From assembly GCA_050735975.1 (NCBI GenBank), contig JBOHVS010000053.1:1-21431 (forward strand): 21,431 nt of DNA. The letters are read 5' to 3'. The position numbers and the translations under genes were made by a program. The first letter of the stretch is position 1. Each line of letters opens with the position of its first letter. This DNA is from DATMBL01 sp050735975 (GTDB lineage: Bacteria > Desulfobacterota > Binatia > UBA9968). The notes beneath the pieces were generated by a model that did not search any database, was not told the origin of the DNA, and worked only from the letters and a program-made list of their open reading frames with translations. This document shows positions 7,319 to 14,541 of the stretch, in pieces.

Positions 7319-7446
7319 CCCTCTCCCTCGAGAGACTGTGTCGCAATCCCGTCCATGGTTCGACAAGATCACCACGAACGGGCTGGACTATATGCGAATC
7401 CAAGTATTTAGCAGATTATTGCGACACAGTGTCCCACGGGAGAGGG
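7319..7446. repeat. 128-bp MITE-like nested inverted-repeat element
   Basis: The left end (7319-7347) reads CCCTCTCCC, seven poorly matched bases, then ACTGTGTCGCAAT. The right end (7418-7446) is its reverse complement with the same perfect 9- and 13-base blocks: 29-bp imperfect terminal repeats. Inside lies a second palindrome, 7348-7382, starting CCCGTCCATGGTTCGACAAG and ending CGAACGGG. There is no coding capacity. It sits between the NMT1-like gene and HDO2; the ribosome binding site for HDO2 (GGTGAGGG) begins just outside it. Confidence 0.75.
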
Positions 7447-7462
7447 GAAAGGTGAGGGAAGC

Positions 7463-8236
7463 ATGGGCAACCTGGCACCGAAGCTCGGCATAAAGATGAG
7501 CCCGGACGAAGCCCAGGCTTTTGTCGACGGGCTGAATAGAAAGGTCATCCAGCGTTGGAATGAGCGAGTCACGAAAGGCCCGTTCATGAGCCGCTTCATC
7601 GAAGGGAAGTTGCCCATGTCCGCGATTAAGCTCTTCTATCGCAACTGGGGCAATTTCACCGTCGAGATCAACACCCTCATCGCCGCCTCGTATCACAAGC
7701 ACATCGGCTTCTTTAAACGCCACCCGGATCTTCTGGGACCGTTAGGAGCGAAGATCGCCGATGAATTCATCCACCCCAAGCCTCCCGGCCATGTGCTTGT
7801 GATGCTGCAGACCGCCAAAGCGTTCGGTCTCACGAAGGAAGAGATTCTGCGCCGGCCCATGCTGCCGGAGGCGCGCGCGATTCTCGATTTCAAACGTTCA
7901 CTTTTGTGGGAAGGCACCGTCGCCGAGTGGTGGTTTTCCATGCTTACAGAGGAGCCGGTCGGGCACTGGGCGGCAAGCTGGTTTAAGACCCTTACAACTT
8001 ACTATGGCTTCAGCCGCCAGCAAGCGGTTTATTTTTCGACTCATGAGGAAGCCGATTTGAAAGAGCACGACGACGGTGTAATGGGTCACGGCAGCTTCAA
8101 TCGCATGGTCATGCAGCGGATTCTAGAGGACGGCTACGCCGACGTGCGCGAGGGCTACACTCTCGAATACTGCGCCATCGCGTCGGTGGACCTTTACGGC
8201 GTCATGCACCGCGCGGCGTTCGAACTGGCGAGTTAA
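7463..8236 (+). CDS. TenA/PqqC-like heme-oxygenase-fold protein, candidate diiron oxygenase (HDO2)
   Basis: A 257-aa paralogue of the protein at 2816, roughly 40 percent identical by eye. All six candidate metal ligands recur with identical spacing: Glu101, His110 (DEFIHPKPPGH), Glu163, His194-x3-Asp198-x3-His202 (HEEADLKEH), and Cys237 in EYCAI. Shared landmarks are IKLFYRNWG (55-63) and MLPEARA (133-139). It is cytoplasmic, with no added domains. The exact ligand spacing over about 100 residues argues that both copies are active metal enzymes rather than one being decayed. They may form a heterodimer or act on successive intermediates; both ideas are inference. TenA thiaminase is less likely, because thi genes are absent and the ligand set fits the diiron group. 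Confidence 0.8.
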   Translation: MGNLAPKLGIKMSPDEAQAFVDGLNRKVIQRWNERVTKGPFMSRFIEGKLPMSAIKLFYRNWGNFTVEINTLIAASYHKHIGFFKRHPDLLGPLGAKIADEFIHPKPPGHVLVMLQTAKAFGLTKEEILRRPMLPEARAILDFKRSLLWEGTVAEWWFSMLTEEPVGHWAASWFKTLTTYYGFSRQQAVYFSTHEEADLKEHDDGVMGHGSFNRMVMQRILEDGYADVREGYTLEYCAIASVDLYGVMHRAAFELAS

Positions 8237-8316
8237 ACCTAAAAGCAGTTCAGTGTTCGAATTACTCCGGGACACGAGATTTGAAACCAAGAATCAACAT
8301 GGGATTATAAAATTTA

Positions 8317-8495
8317 GGCCGTTCAAAAAGGTCTCAGATGCGAGGCGCGCGAAGACTGGCGAGCGAAGGCGTACTCCGGGGCGGGCTGGGAAGGCTGAGG
8401 TTGAGCTAAACCTTAGCCTTAACCTCAACCTGCTTCGGATACGTTGGAGCGAGTCGGACGAGCGCAACGAAGCAGGTGAGCCTTTTTCAACGGCC
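8317..8495. repeat. MITE-like inverted-repeat element, copy B (opposite orientation)
   Basis: A 179-bp segment with ends GGCCGTTCAAAAAGG and CCTTTTTCAACGGCC. Read on the minus strand it aligns along its length with copy A at 3560-3742: CTGCTTCGT, CGCTCCAAC, AGGTTGAGGTTAAGG, TAAGGTTTAG and CGCCTCGCATCTGAGA all recur in order. The outermost bases differ (GGCCGTT against CAGGCTGCT). It lies 80 bp after the HDO2 stop and ends 17 bp before the next ATG. Confidence 0.75.
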
Positions 8496-8512
8496 GTCCA
8501 CGGAGCGTCAAG

Positions 8513-9109
8513 ATGAATTTGGCAAATCACGACCTGCGCGCCTGGATGGGCGAAGTTGAATCCATCAACCAACTCCATCGAATCCAGGGTATTCCGTGGG
8601 ACAAGGACCTGGGTGGACTGCTGGAGATGATCCTGGAGCGGAGCAAGCATCCGCCTGCGTTGCTTTTCGAAAACATGCCGGATGCTCGCCAAGATATGCA
8701 AATCCTTTGCAGCCAGATCGATACCATCGAGAGACTCGCATTGGCGATGGGCACCGATCCGAAACTCGGCGTGACCCAATGCCGCCCCGGCGCCTATCTG
8801 GGTCGGTACGTTGTCGTTGTCGATGATGACGTCGATATCTACAATCCCGACGATGTCATCTGGGCGATTGCAACGCGGTCGGAACCGGAGAACATCGACA
8901 TCATTCGCCGCGCCTGGAGCGGGCCGCTCGATCCGGCTATTCCCGTGGAACGCAAAGGCTTCAATTCGCGGGCGCTCATTGACGCCACCCGGCCGTATGA
9001 ATGGCGCGACAAATTCCCCGCAGTCAATGCCGTAGGTCCGGAGCTTAAGGCTGAACTCGACAAGAAGTATGCTTCTTTGCTTGAAGAAGTCTTGCAGCGC
9101 GCGCACTGA
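8513..9109 (+). CDS. internally deleted UbiD-like protein (N- and C-terminal parts only)
   Basis: A 198-aa in-frame protein. Residues 1-85 match the UbiD N-terminal domain (LRAWMGEVESINQLHRI, PALLFENM, IERLALAMGTDPK). Residues from about 92 match the C-terminal domain (GAYLGRYVVVVDDDVD, DDVIWAIATRSEP, SRALIDATRPYEWRDKFP). The roughly 280 residues between, which hold the prFMN site and the Arg-Glu-Glu triad of normal UbiDs, are absent; the join lies near 8768-8789. It cannot be a conventional decarboxylase. It belongs to a different subfamily from the full-length gene at 4924. GGAG seven bases upstream supports the ATG. It may be a structural partner, a decaying gene, or an assembly deletion. 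Confidence 0.7.
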   Translation: MNLANHDLRAWMGEVESINQLHRIQGIPWDKDLGGLLEMILERSKHPPALLFENMPDARQDMQILCSQIDTIERLALAMGTDPKLGVTQCRPGAYLGRYVVVVDDDVDIYNPDDVIWAIATRSEPENIDIIRRAWSGPLDPAIPVERKGFNSRALIDATRPYEWRDKFPAVNAVGPELKAELDKKYASLLEEVLQRAH

Positions 9110-9144
9110 GTTAGGCCGGATGTGTCATTTCGACCACTTCTTTA

Positions 9145-9212
9145 TGTCATTTCGACCGGCAAGGGAGAAATCTTTGTCCCGGTTAGATTCCTCACATGCG
9201 TTCGGAATGACA
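9145..9212. repeat. REP-like palindrome TGTCATTTCGA...TCGGAATGACA
   Basis: The ends TGTCATTTCGA and TCGGAATGACA are inverted repeats with one mismatch around an internal GGGAGAAATCTTTGTCCC segment, a type of intergenic repeat common in several environmental bacterial lineages. The left end is duplicated as a direct repeat, TGTCATTTCGACC at 9123-9135 and 9145-9157 (22-bp period). It follows the last gene of the UbiD cluster and could help end its transcript, though there is no U-run. Confidence 0.55.
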
Positions 9213-9269
9213 GATCAAAATACCATTAGAAAACATAACAGCTGGGAAGCCGTATGATCGCCGCGGCGC

Positions 9270-9298
9270 TTGACTTGCCGAACGAGGCTAGGTATATG
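9270..9298 (+). promoter_or_regulatory. candidate promoter for the glycan gene cluster
   Basis: TTGACT (9270-9275), a 17-base spacer and TATATG (9293-9298) make a fair sigma70-like pair about 225 bases before the GT4 start. The rest of 9213-9523 shows only a 39-codon chance frame (9254-9373) and no further recognisable element. Confidence 0.4.
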
Positions 9299-9523
9299 TT
9301 TCGTCCGCTGTTTACGGGGCCTCGCGTTAGTGGGCAGCGAGTCGACCACTGGAAGTTGCTCCACGGATTGTAAGGCGAAGCACCCTGCGCGTTAACGGAC
9401 AGAGGTCTGCTGCGACGCCGAGAAAGGGCCTGAAGATCGCTCACGCTGCATTCTATACCCTTGTGAGAAGGTTCCCCTCCGTATCAACGCCTTTCTCGGC
9501 TCGATAAGGGAGGGACGTCCGGG

Positions 9524-10753
9524 ATGAAGCTAACGGTGGTCTGGCACAAGCCCTTCTGGTCTTCTCCCCACTCTCCGACAGGATTCGCGAGCCGTGGTTG
9601 CTTAGGTCACCCTGGGTTTGGCGGCCTCCCACGCCAGGTTGAAGCTCTCTCCGAGTTGTTCGATGCGACACGCATCGTAGGGCCCTGCTCACGAACCAAC
9701 GATCAGTCTGGCGAGACTGCCATTGCGGGTAACAACGTTTCGGTTGTTGCTTTGACGTGGTTGCCGAGGTCGCCCTGGGTTACGTGGCTGGTTTTGCCGT
9801 TCTGGCTCGCGCGCAACGGTCTCAAACTTACACAAGAGATCTCAAGCGCCGATGCCGTGTTCCCGTTTATACCATCTCCCATCGGTATCATCGGACTCGT
9901 GCTTACTCTGATCTTTCGGAAATCCCTCCTTACAAGACAGTTGAACAATTGGTCAGAATCAAGACTACTCTGGCGGCTGGAACGCGCGCTACTCGAGAGG
10001 ATCGCGGGCGGAAAGAACGTCGTTTTCGCGACCGGCATTTCCGAGGAGCCACCCTCGACCCGAAATCACGCGATCCGCTGGATCTTCAGCACAACAGTGT
10101 CCGAACGCGAGCTGGCGGCCAACGCAGTCCCGCGCAGCCCGGCGCGGGCACCACATGCTCGCCTTATCATTGTGGGACGGGAGGCAGAAACAAAGGAAAC
10201 ATTGGTCGTTCTCCGCGCCCTGCCGCTTCTCGCGTGTGAATTCCCTAATGTCACTCTCGATGTCGTGGGCGATTTTGCGGTTCTCTCTCAGCTCGAGCAC
10301 GTAGCGAAAGACTTGAAGGTGGTCGATCGCGTGACGTTTCATGGCTCACCGAACCATCAACGTGTTATCGAGCTTCTGCGCCAGGCTGACCTCTTCTGCT
10401 GCTTGCCGGCCGCCGAGACAGAATCCTTCCGACAAGCGGTGCATGAGGCCCTCGCTTGCGGGCTTCCCGTAGTAACAGCGCGAACGTCAATCGCGCCGAT
10501 GCTGATGCGCAACGGCTGCGGAATCATACTGCAGGAAGGGACTTCGGAGGCGCTCGCCGCGGCCGTGACAGCTTGTCTGTCCGATCCCGAGCGCTACCGA
10601 AACATGTCGATCGAGGCGCTCCGAACGGCACGGGCATACTCGCTAGAGCAATGGCGTGAAATCGTCCGCTCTGCTTTGGAGAAGGCTTGGGGACCACTTC
10701 AGTCGGACCAGTGGGAGCTCAGGAAACGGCAGGAAGAAGTAAGACTTCGCTAA
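9524..10753 (+). CDS. glycosyltransferase family 4 protein
   Basis: A 409-aa GT-B fold glycosyltransferase. The N-terminal donor/acceptor half opens MKLTVVWHKPFW with a short glycine-rich segment (PGFGGLPRQVEAL, 30-42). The C-terminal half has RLIIVGRE (213-220), VTLDVVGDF, VTFHGSPNHQRVIELL and the retaining-GT EX7E motif Glu300-x7-Glu308 followed by ALACGLPVV. GGGAGGG lies upstream of the ATG. Family members add sugars to lipid-linked or surface polysaccharides from nucleotide-sugar donors at the inner membrane. The donor is not predictable. It is first of three plus-strand genes with an AP-superfamily hydrolase and a GT2 enzyme, which points to a surface glycan locus. Confidence 0.85.
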   Translation: MKLTVVWHKPFWSSPHSPTGFASRGCLGHPGFGGLPRQVEALSELFDATRIVGPCSRTNDQSGETAIAGNNVSVVALTWLPRSPWVTWLVLPFWLARNGLKLTQEISSADAVFPFIPSPIGIIGLVLTLIFRKSLLTRQLNNWSESRLLWRLERALLERIAGGKNVVFATGISEEPPSTRNHAIRWIFSTTVSERELAANAVPRSPARAPHARLIIVGREAETKETLVVLRALPLLACEFPNVTLDVVGDFAVLSQLEHVAKDLKVVDRVTFHGSPNHQRVIELLRQADLFCCLPAAETESFRQAVHEALACGLPVVTARTSIAPMLMRNGCGIILQEGTSEALAAAVTACLSDPERYRNMSIEALRTARAYSLEQWREIVRSALEKAWGPLQSDQWELRKRQEEVRLR

Positions 10754-10813
10754 CCCAGGCTGGGAATCAGTGAGAGCTCGAACACAACTGGTTGTTGAAG
10801 AATTTTTTCGTCG

Positions 10814-12487
10814 ATGAGAAGAACACTGATTGCAATCGGGCTGGATTCAGCCGACCCTCGGCTTCTCGATATCTGGGCGAGCCAAGGGCGCCTCCCCAAC
10901 ATTTCTCGCCTGCGCGAGCAGGGCGCATACTGCTCTCTCCGAGGGCCGAACCTGTACCTGTCCGAACAGGCGTGGACACTGGTAACGACCGGATGCGAGG
11001 CTACACAGACGGGCTACTGGAGTCGCTGGAAGTTCGATCCTCGCAACTATGAGCTTAACGATACGGGCGCCTATCATTTCGCCCGGTATTCTCCGTTTTA
11101 TGCGCTTGGGCCTGCGTACCGCTGCGCTATCTTCGATGTGCCGCAAACGAGGCTGTGCGAGCGCGTTAACGGTATCCAGGTTCTCGCCTGGGGGGCACGG
11201 TCCGCCAGGACGACAAGCGACTCTGAACCGCCGGGATTACTCGAGCAGCTCATTCAAAAACACGGACGACATCCCGCGTTCGATCGCGATCATGCCAGCT
11301 ATTGGAATCCCGTCGCCGTCGCCTGGCTAAAGAGAGCACTCCATAAGGGCATCGCACGAAGAGCCGCGATCTGTGAGGACCTTCTCAGCCGAGAACCATG
11401 GGATCTCTTCTTCACCGTCTTCGGTGAGACACACTCGGCGGGACACTTTTTTTGGCACCTCAGCCAGGACCACCCAATGCACCGTTGGAATAGATTTGTC
11501 GCAGGTGATCCCATGCTGGGTGTTTTCCAAGCCGTTGATCGGGCCATTGGACAGATCCTGTCCATTCGCCCGGATGCTGACACGCTTCTCTTTTCTCCGG
11601 AGGGCATGGAAGCGAACTCGGTGGATCTGCCAAGCACCGTCTTCCTAACCGAGTTGCTCTATCGGTTCAACTTCGGCCCGTCGGGAGGTCTGGCCCATGG
11701 CGATCGCGCCGGTACTCCTCCCCCTCCGCCGATCAGCTTACCGAAAGCATTGGGCTGGCATCGAGAGATCTATGCGCTTCGGACGGATGTTAACCCGTTG
11801 CGACGACGACTGCGCCGCTGGCTACCGATGGAGTTCGCGGCCTGGTGGGAGAGGAGGAGCAGCCCTGGCCCGGGCCCCATGTACCCTAAACGTTTCGGGG
11901 CTTTATTTCATCAGCCGACCATGTGGTACAGTCCGCTCTGGCGTGAGATGAAGTGCTTCGCGCTCCCTAGCATCGCGCATGGATACATTAGGATCAACGT
12001 GCGTGGTCGCGAAAGTGAAGGAATGGTACCGCCCTCGGAATACAACGTTTTTTGTGATGAGCTGAGCGGCCATCTCAGGGCCCTGCGCGACGCCAGGACT
12101 GGAAAGCAACTTGTCAAAGAGATCATCCGCACACGCGAGGCCCCCCTGGATAGCAATCGCAATTTGCCGGATGCAGATCTGATCGTGTTTTTTGAATCGA
12201 CGCCGGTCGATGTCGTCGACAGCCCAAGCTTCGGGCGGATCGGTCCCGTCCCGTACGCGCGCACGGGTGGACACGTCAACCGAGGATTTGCGATTATCAA
12301 GGCGCCTGGCTACGAGCGAGCGTCCACTCTACGAGAAGGCAACGTGCGTGATCTAGCTCCGACAATCCTCGCATTGTTGGGCGCGCCACTCCCGGAGTAC
12401 TTGGAAGGCGCGCCTCTACTAAGTACCACGCGCAATACTTTACATCGACAATCGGATGATGAAGAAGCTACCGAAATCGCGCGATGA
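10814..12487 (+). CDS. alkaline phosphatase superfamily hydrolase (nucleotide pyrophosphatase/phosphodiesterase-like)
   Basis: A 557-aa protein of the AP superfamily, closest in layout to the COG3379-type predicted phosphohydrolases/phosphomutases. It opens IGLDSADPRLLDIW (metal Asp11) and continues GRLPNISRLREQGAY (25-39), then SEQAWTLVTTG with Ser50 as probable nucleophile. The C-terminal metal block is TGGHVNRGF (about 480-490) with the family ending NVRDLAPTILALLG and a G-A-P-L core. No signal peptide, so it is cytoplasmic. Its stop overlaps the GT2 start by ATGA, so the two are translationally coupled. Its place between two glycosyltransferases suggests it acts on a sugar-phosphate, glycolipid phosphate or nucleotide sugar. 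The ribosome binding site is weak. Confidence 0.8.
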   Translation: MRRTLIAIGLDSADPRLLDIWASQGRLPNISRLREQGAYCSLRGPNLYLSEQAWTLVTTGCEATQTGYWSRWKFDPRNYELNDTGAYHFARYSPFYALGPAYRCAIFDVPQTRLCERVNGIQVLAWGARSARTTSDSEPPGLLEQLIQKHGRHPAFDRDHASYWNPVAVAWLKRALHKGIARRAAICEDLLSREPWDLFFTVFGETHSAGHFFWHLSQDHPMHRWNRFVAGDPMLGVFQAVDRAIGQILSIRPDADTLLFSPEGMEANSVDLPSTVFLTELLYRFNFGPSGGLAHGDRAGTPPPPPISLPKALGWHREIYALRTDVNPLRRRLRRWLPMEFAAWWERRSSPGPGPMYPKRFGALFHQPTMWYSPLWREMKCFALPSIAHGYIRINVRGRESEGMVPPSEYNVFCDELSGHLRALRDARTGKQLVKEIIRTREAPLDSNRNLPDADLIVFFESTPVDVVDSPSFGRIGPVPYARTGGHVNRGFAIIKAPGYERASTLREGNVRDLAPTILALLGAPLPEYLEGAPLLSTTRNTLHRQSDDEEATEIAR

Positions 12488-13551
12488 CCACCTCGATTCA
12501 GAACGGCCGAGAAACTGAAGTTCTGGATCAACACGCGCCAGTAATTTCCGTGGTCGTACCCGCCTACAATGCGGAAGAGACACTGCCGGGCACGATCGAT
12601 TCAATTCGCCGCCAGACGTTCTCGAATTTAGAAATTATCGTCATCAATGATGGCTCAACCGACAGTACCCTGAGTCGCTTACAGGCTATCCACGATCCAC
12701 GATTACGGGTTTTCAACTACCCAAACGGAGGTCTCGCGGCGGCACGGAACCGCGGAATAGAAAAGTCACTTGGCGAGTTTGTCTCGTTCATTGACGCGGA
12801 CGACCTCTGGACCCCCGAGAAATTGGAGTTGCAGCTTGAGGCTTTGCGCCGCCACCCCAACGCGGCATTAGCATACAGTTGGACGGCTTTCGTGGATCAG
12901 ACAGGAAAGTTTCTGTTTGCTAAGGAGCCGTCCCGCTTCGAAGGCGACGTCTATCCTGAGCTGCTCCGGCACTGCTTCTTGGCGAGCGGCTCTAACATCC
13001 TTGTTCGCAAGAACTGTGCGGTCGCGGTCGGGTGCTTCGACACTACCCTTAGAGCGGCCCAGGATTGGGATTTTTGCCTGCGAGTCGCGACTCGCTGGCC
13101 GTTCGCGCTGGTCCCGCGCTACCAGATTCTCTATCGGATTTCGGAGAGCGCCATGTCTGCTGATGCAGAACGATGCGAGCAAGCCTGCCTGCTGATCTGT
13201 AATAAGGCATTCAGCGAAAGCTTGCTTCCTGTTGAGAAACGCAGCGAGAGCCTTTCGAACGTTAAGCAGTATGTCGCGTTTTTATATCTCTCTCGCGCGA
13301 CAGGTCTCGAGTCCTGGAAAAGGGCTGGGCGGAAACTGGCGGAATGCATCCGTCTCTACCCGCAAACTCTATTGACGCGAAAGACGTGGCATCTGCTTCT
13401 CACATGGTCGTTATTGCAGTTGGTTCCATTACGGATGCGACGTCCCGCCGTGATAACTCTCCTCAGGATCTACGGTCGATGCTTGATGCTCAGGCGCGGA
13501 GAAATCGGACAGTTGGTCAAGAACCTTCAGCGGCTGCAGGTTACCCCATAG
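12484..13551 (+). CDS. glycosyltransferase family 2 protein
   Basis: A 355-aa GT-A fold enzyme. It has VISVVVPAYNAEETL (20-34), the nucleotide-binding VINDGSTD (53-60), NGGLAAARNRGI (81-92) and the metal-binding DADD (104-107); AAQDWDFCLR at about 191-200 supplies the likely catalytic base region. The C-terminal 120 residues are helical, basic and hydrophobic (about 300-345), and may associate with the membrane. The start codon lies inside the stop of the preceding phosphatase-superfamily gene. It is the last gene of the cluster. Such enzymes are inverting transferases for surface polysaccharides; donor and acceptor are unknown. Confidence 0.9.
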   Translation: MTTSIQNGRETEVLDQHAPVISVVVPAYNAEETLPGTIDSIRRQTFSNLEIIVINDGSTDSTLSRLQAIHDPRLRVFNYPNGGLAAARNRGIEKSLGEFVSFIDADDLWTPEKLELQLEALRRHPNAALAYSWTAFVDQTGKFLFAKEPSRFEGDVYPELLRHCFLASGSNILVRKNCAVAVGCFDTTLRAAQDWDFCLRVATRWPFALVPRYQILYRISESAMSADAERCEQACLLICNKAFSESLLPVEKRSESLSNVKQYVAFLYLSRATGLESWKRAGRKLAECIRLYPQTLLTRKTWHLLLTWSLLQLVPLRMRRPAVITLLRIYGRCLMLRRGEIGQLVKNLQRLQVTP

Positions 13552-13799
13552 CGTCCGATTCCGGGTACTGTTCAAGGTGTGATGTTTTTAGCGAAGCCCC
13601 CGGAGAGTGCATCAAGTCGCAACGCCAAAAACATTCAGCGCACGAGAATCCATTCATCTTAGCCACGCCAAGCGCCGGTTCAATGGCCACGTGGCGCTTA
13701 TCGAGGACCCATCGAAAACTCGTATATCATCTGTTGGCCGACGAAAAAGATAAAAGGTCAGACTCCAGTGCCCATGCTTTCGAAGTGGCTGTCTAAGCC
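13552..13799. other. convergent intergenic region
   Basis: A 248-bp gap where the plus-strand glycan genes meet the minus-strand block. It contains an inverted repeat with arms AAGCGCC and GGCGCTT near 13670-13700 around a CCACGTGG palindrome, and, near 13755, GGTCAGACTCCAGTG, which resembles repeat ends seen in other environmental genomes. There is no clear terminator U-run. Confidence 0.3.
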
Positions 13800-14492
13800 T
13801 CAGCCTTCCAATGCCAAAGCAACGGCTTTGCTGGCGTGAAGCGCCATCGTGTCAAATAACCTGACCGGACTACCCGCAGCGTGGATGAGCAATGGAAGCT
13901 CCGTGCAAGCGAGCACCACTCCTTCCGCTCCCGCTCGTTTCAGGTCGAGAATGATCGTAACCATCCTTTGTTTGGATTCGGCGTTCAGCTTCCCCAGGCA
14001 CAGCTCGTTATAGATAACGTTGTGGACGTAATCTCGCGCCGCCCGGTCGGGGACCGCAACATCTATTCCTCGAGCGCGAAATCTTTCTTTATAGAAATCT
14101 TCTTCCATTACGAATCGCGTCCCCAATAGGCCGACGGCGGAGATTTTGGTCTTCCCAATCTCGTCCGCGGCGGCATCGGCGATGTGTAGCAACGGGATAT
14201 TAATCGATCGCCGCACGTTCTCAGCGACCTTGTGAGCTGTATTCGACGCTATGATTACGTACTCCGCACCCGCTTTTTCGAGCCGCGTTATCGCTCCGAT
14301 CAGAAGCGTTGCCAGGTCGGCCCACCGTTCTTCCAGCTCGAGTTGTGCGATAGGATGGAAATCCATGCTGTACATGACCAGTTCTGCGGAATGCGTAGGC
14401 CCTAGCCTAGCTTTGATGTTCTCATTGATCAGGCGGTAGTACTCCGCCGAGGACTCCCAGCTCATTCCGCCAATAATACCGATCGTTTTCAT
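13800..14492 (-). CDS. aspartate/glutamate racemase family protein, YgeA-type
   Basis: A 230-aa, PLP-independent racemase-fold protein matching E. coli YgeA along its whole length: MKTIGIIGGMSWESSAEYYRLIN, HIADA (103-107), LLGTRFVMEEDFY (122-134) and ACTELPLL (195-202). The second catalytic residue, Cys196, is present. The first, Cys in classic aspartate racemases and Thr83 in YgeA, is Ser83 here (ASNTAHK). The YgeA type acts on homoserine and glutamate with low activity, so this copy is likely a broad or asymmetric racemase/epimerase. GGAGAG lies 5 bases before ATG. It follows the AAA/DUF4143 gene by 49 bases on the same strand, so they may share a transcript. Confidence 0.9.
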   Translation of the reverse strand: MKTIGIIGGMSWESSAEYYRLINENIKARLGPTHSAELVMYSMDFHPIAQLELEERWADLATLLIGAITRLEKAGAEYVIIASNTAHKVAENVRRSINIPLLHIADAAADEIGKTKISAVGLLGTRFVMEEDFYKERFRARGIDVAVPDRAARDYVHNVIYNELCLGKLNAESKQRMVTIILDLKRAGAEGVVLACTELPLLIHAAGSPVRLFDTMALHASKAVALALEG

Positions 14493-14541
14493 CGGTCTCT
14501 CCGGTTAATAATGTCCGCCGGTTTCAGCCACCCAATACCTC

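Noticed and set aside
8294..9106. 270-codon minus-strand frame opposite the short UbiD-like gene
   Set aside because: It is longer than the plus-strand gene, but the plus-strand translation matches UbiD domains and this one gives an Arg/Pro-rich sequence with no recognisable family.
3560..9212. CRISPR array from the many repeats in this stretch
   Set aside because: Repeats are dispersed inverted elements without regular direct repeats and unique spacers, and no cas gene is present.
9254..9373. 39-codon frame before the glycan cluster
   Set aside because: No ribosome binding site or recognisable sequence, and it overlaps a candidate promoter.
13670..13705. Hairpin between convergent GT2 and racemase genes as a terminator
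   Set aside because: Arms of only 7 bases, a 16-base loop and no U-run on either side.
13344..13796. 150-codon plus-strand frame overlapping the end of the GT2 gene
   Set aside because: The first half is out of frame with the GT2 gene, the second half is intergenic; composition is not protein-like and there is no ribosome binding site.
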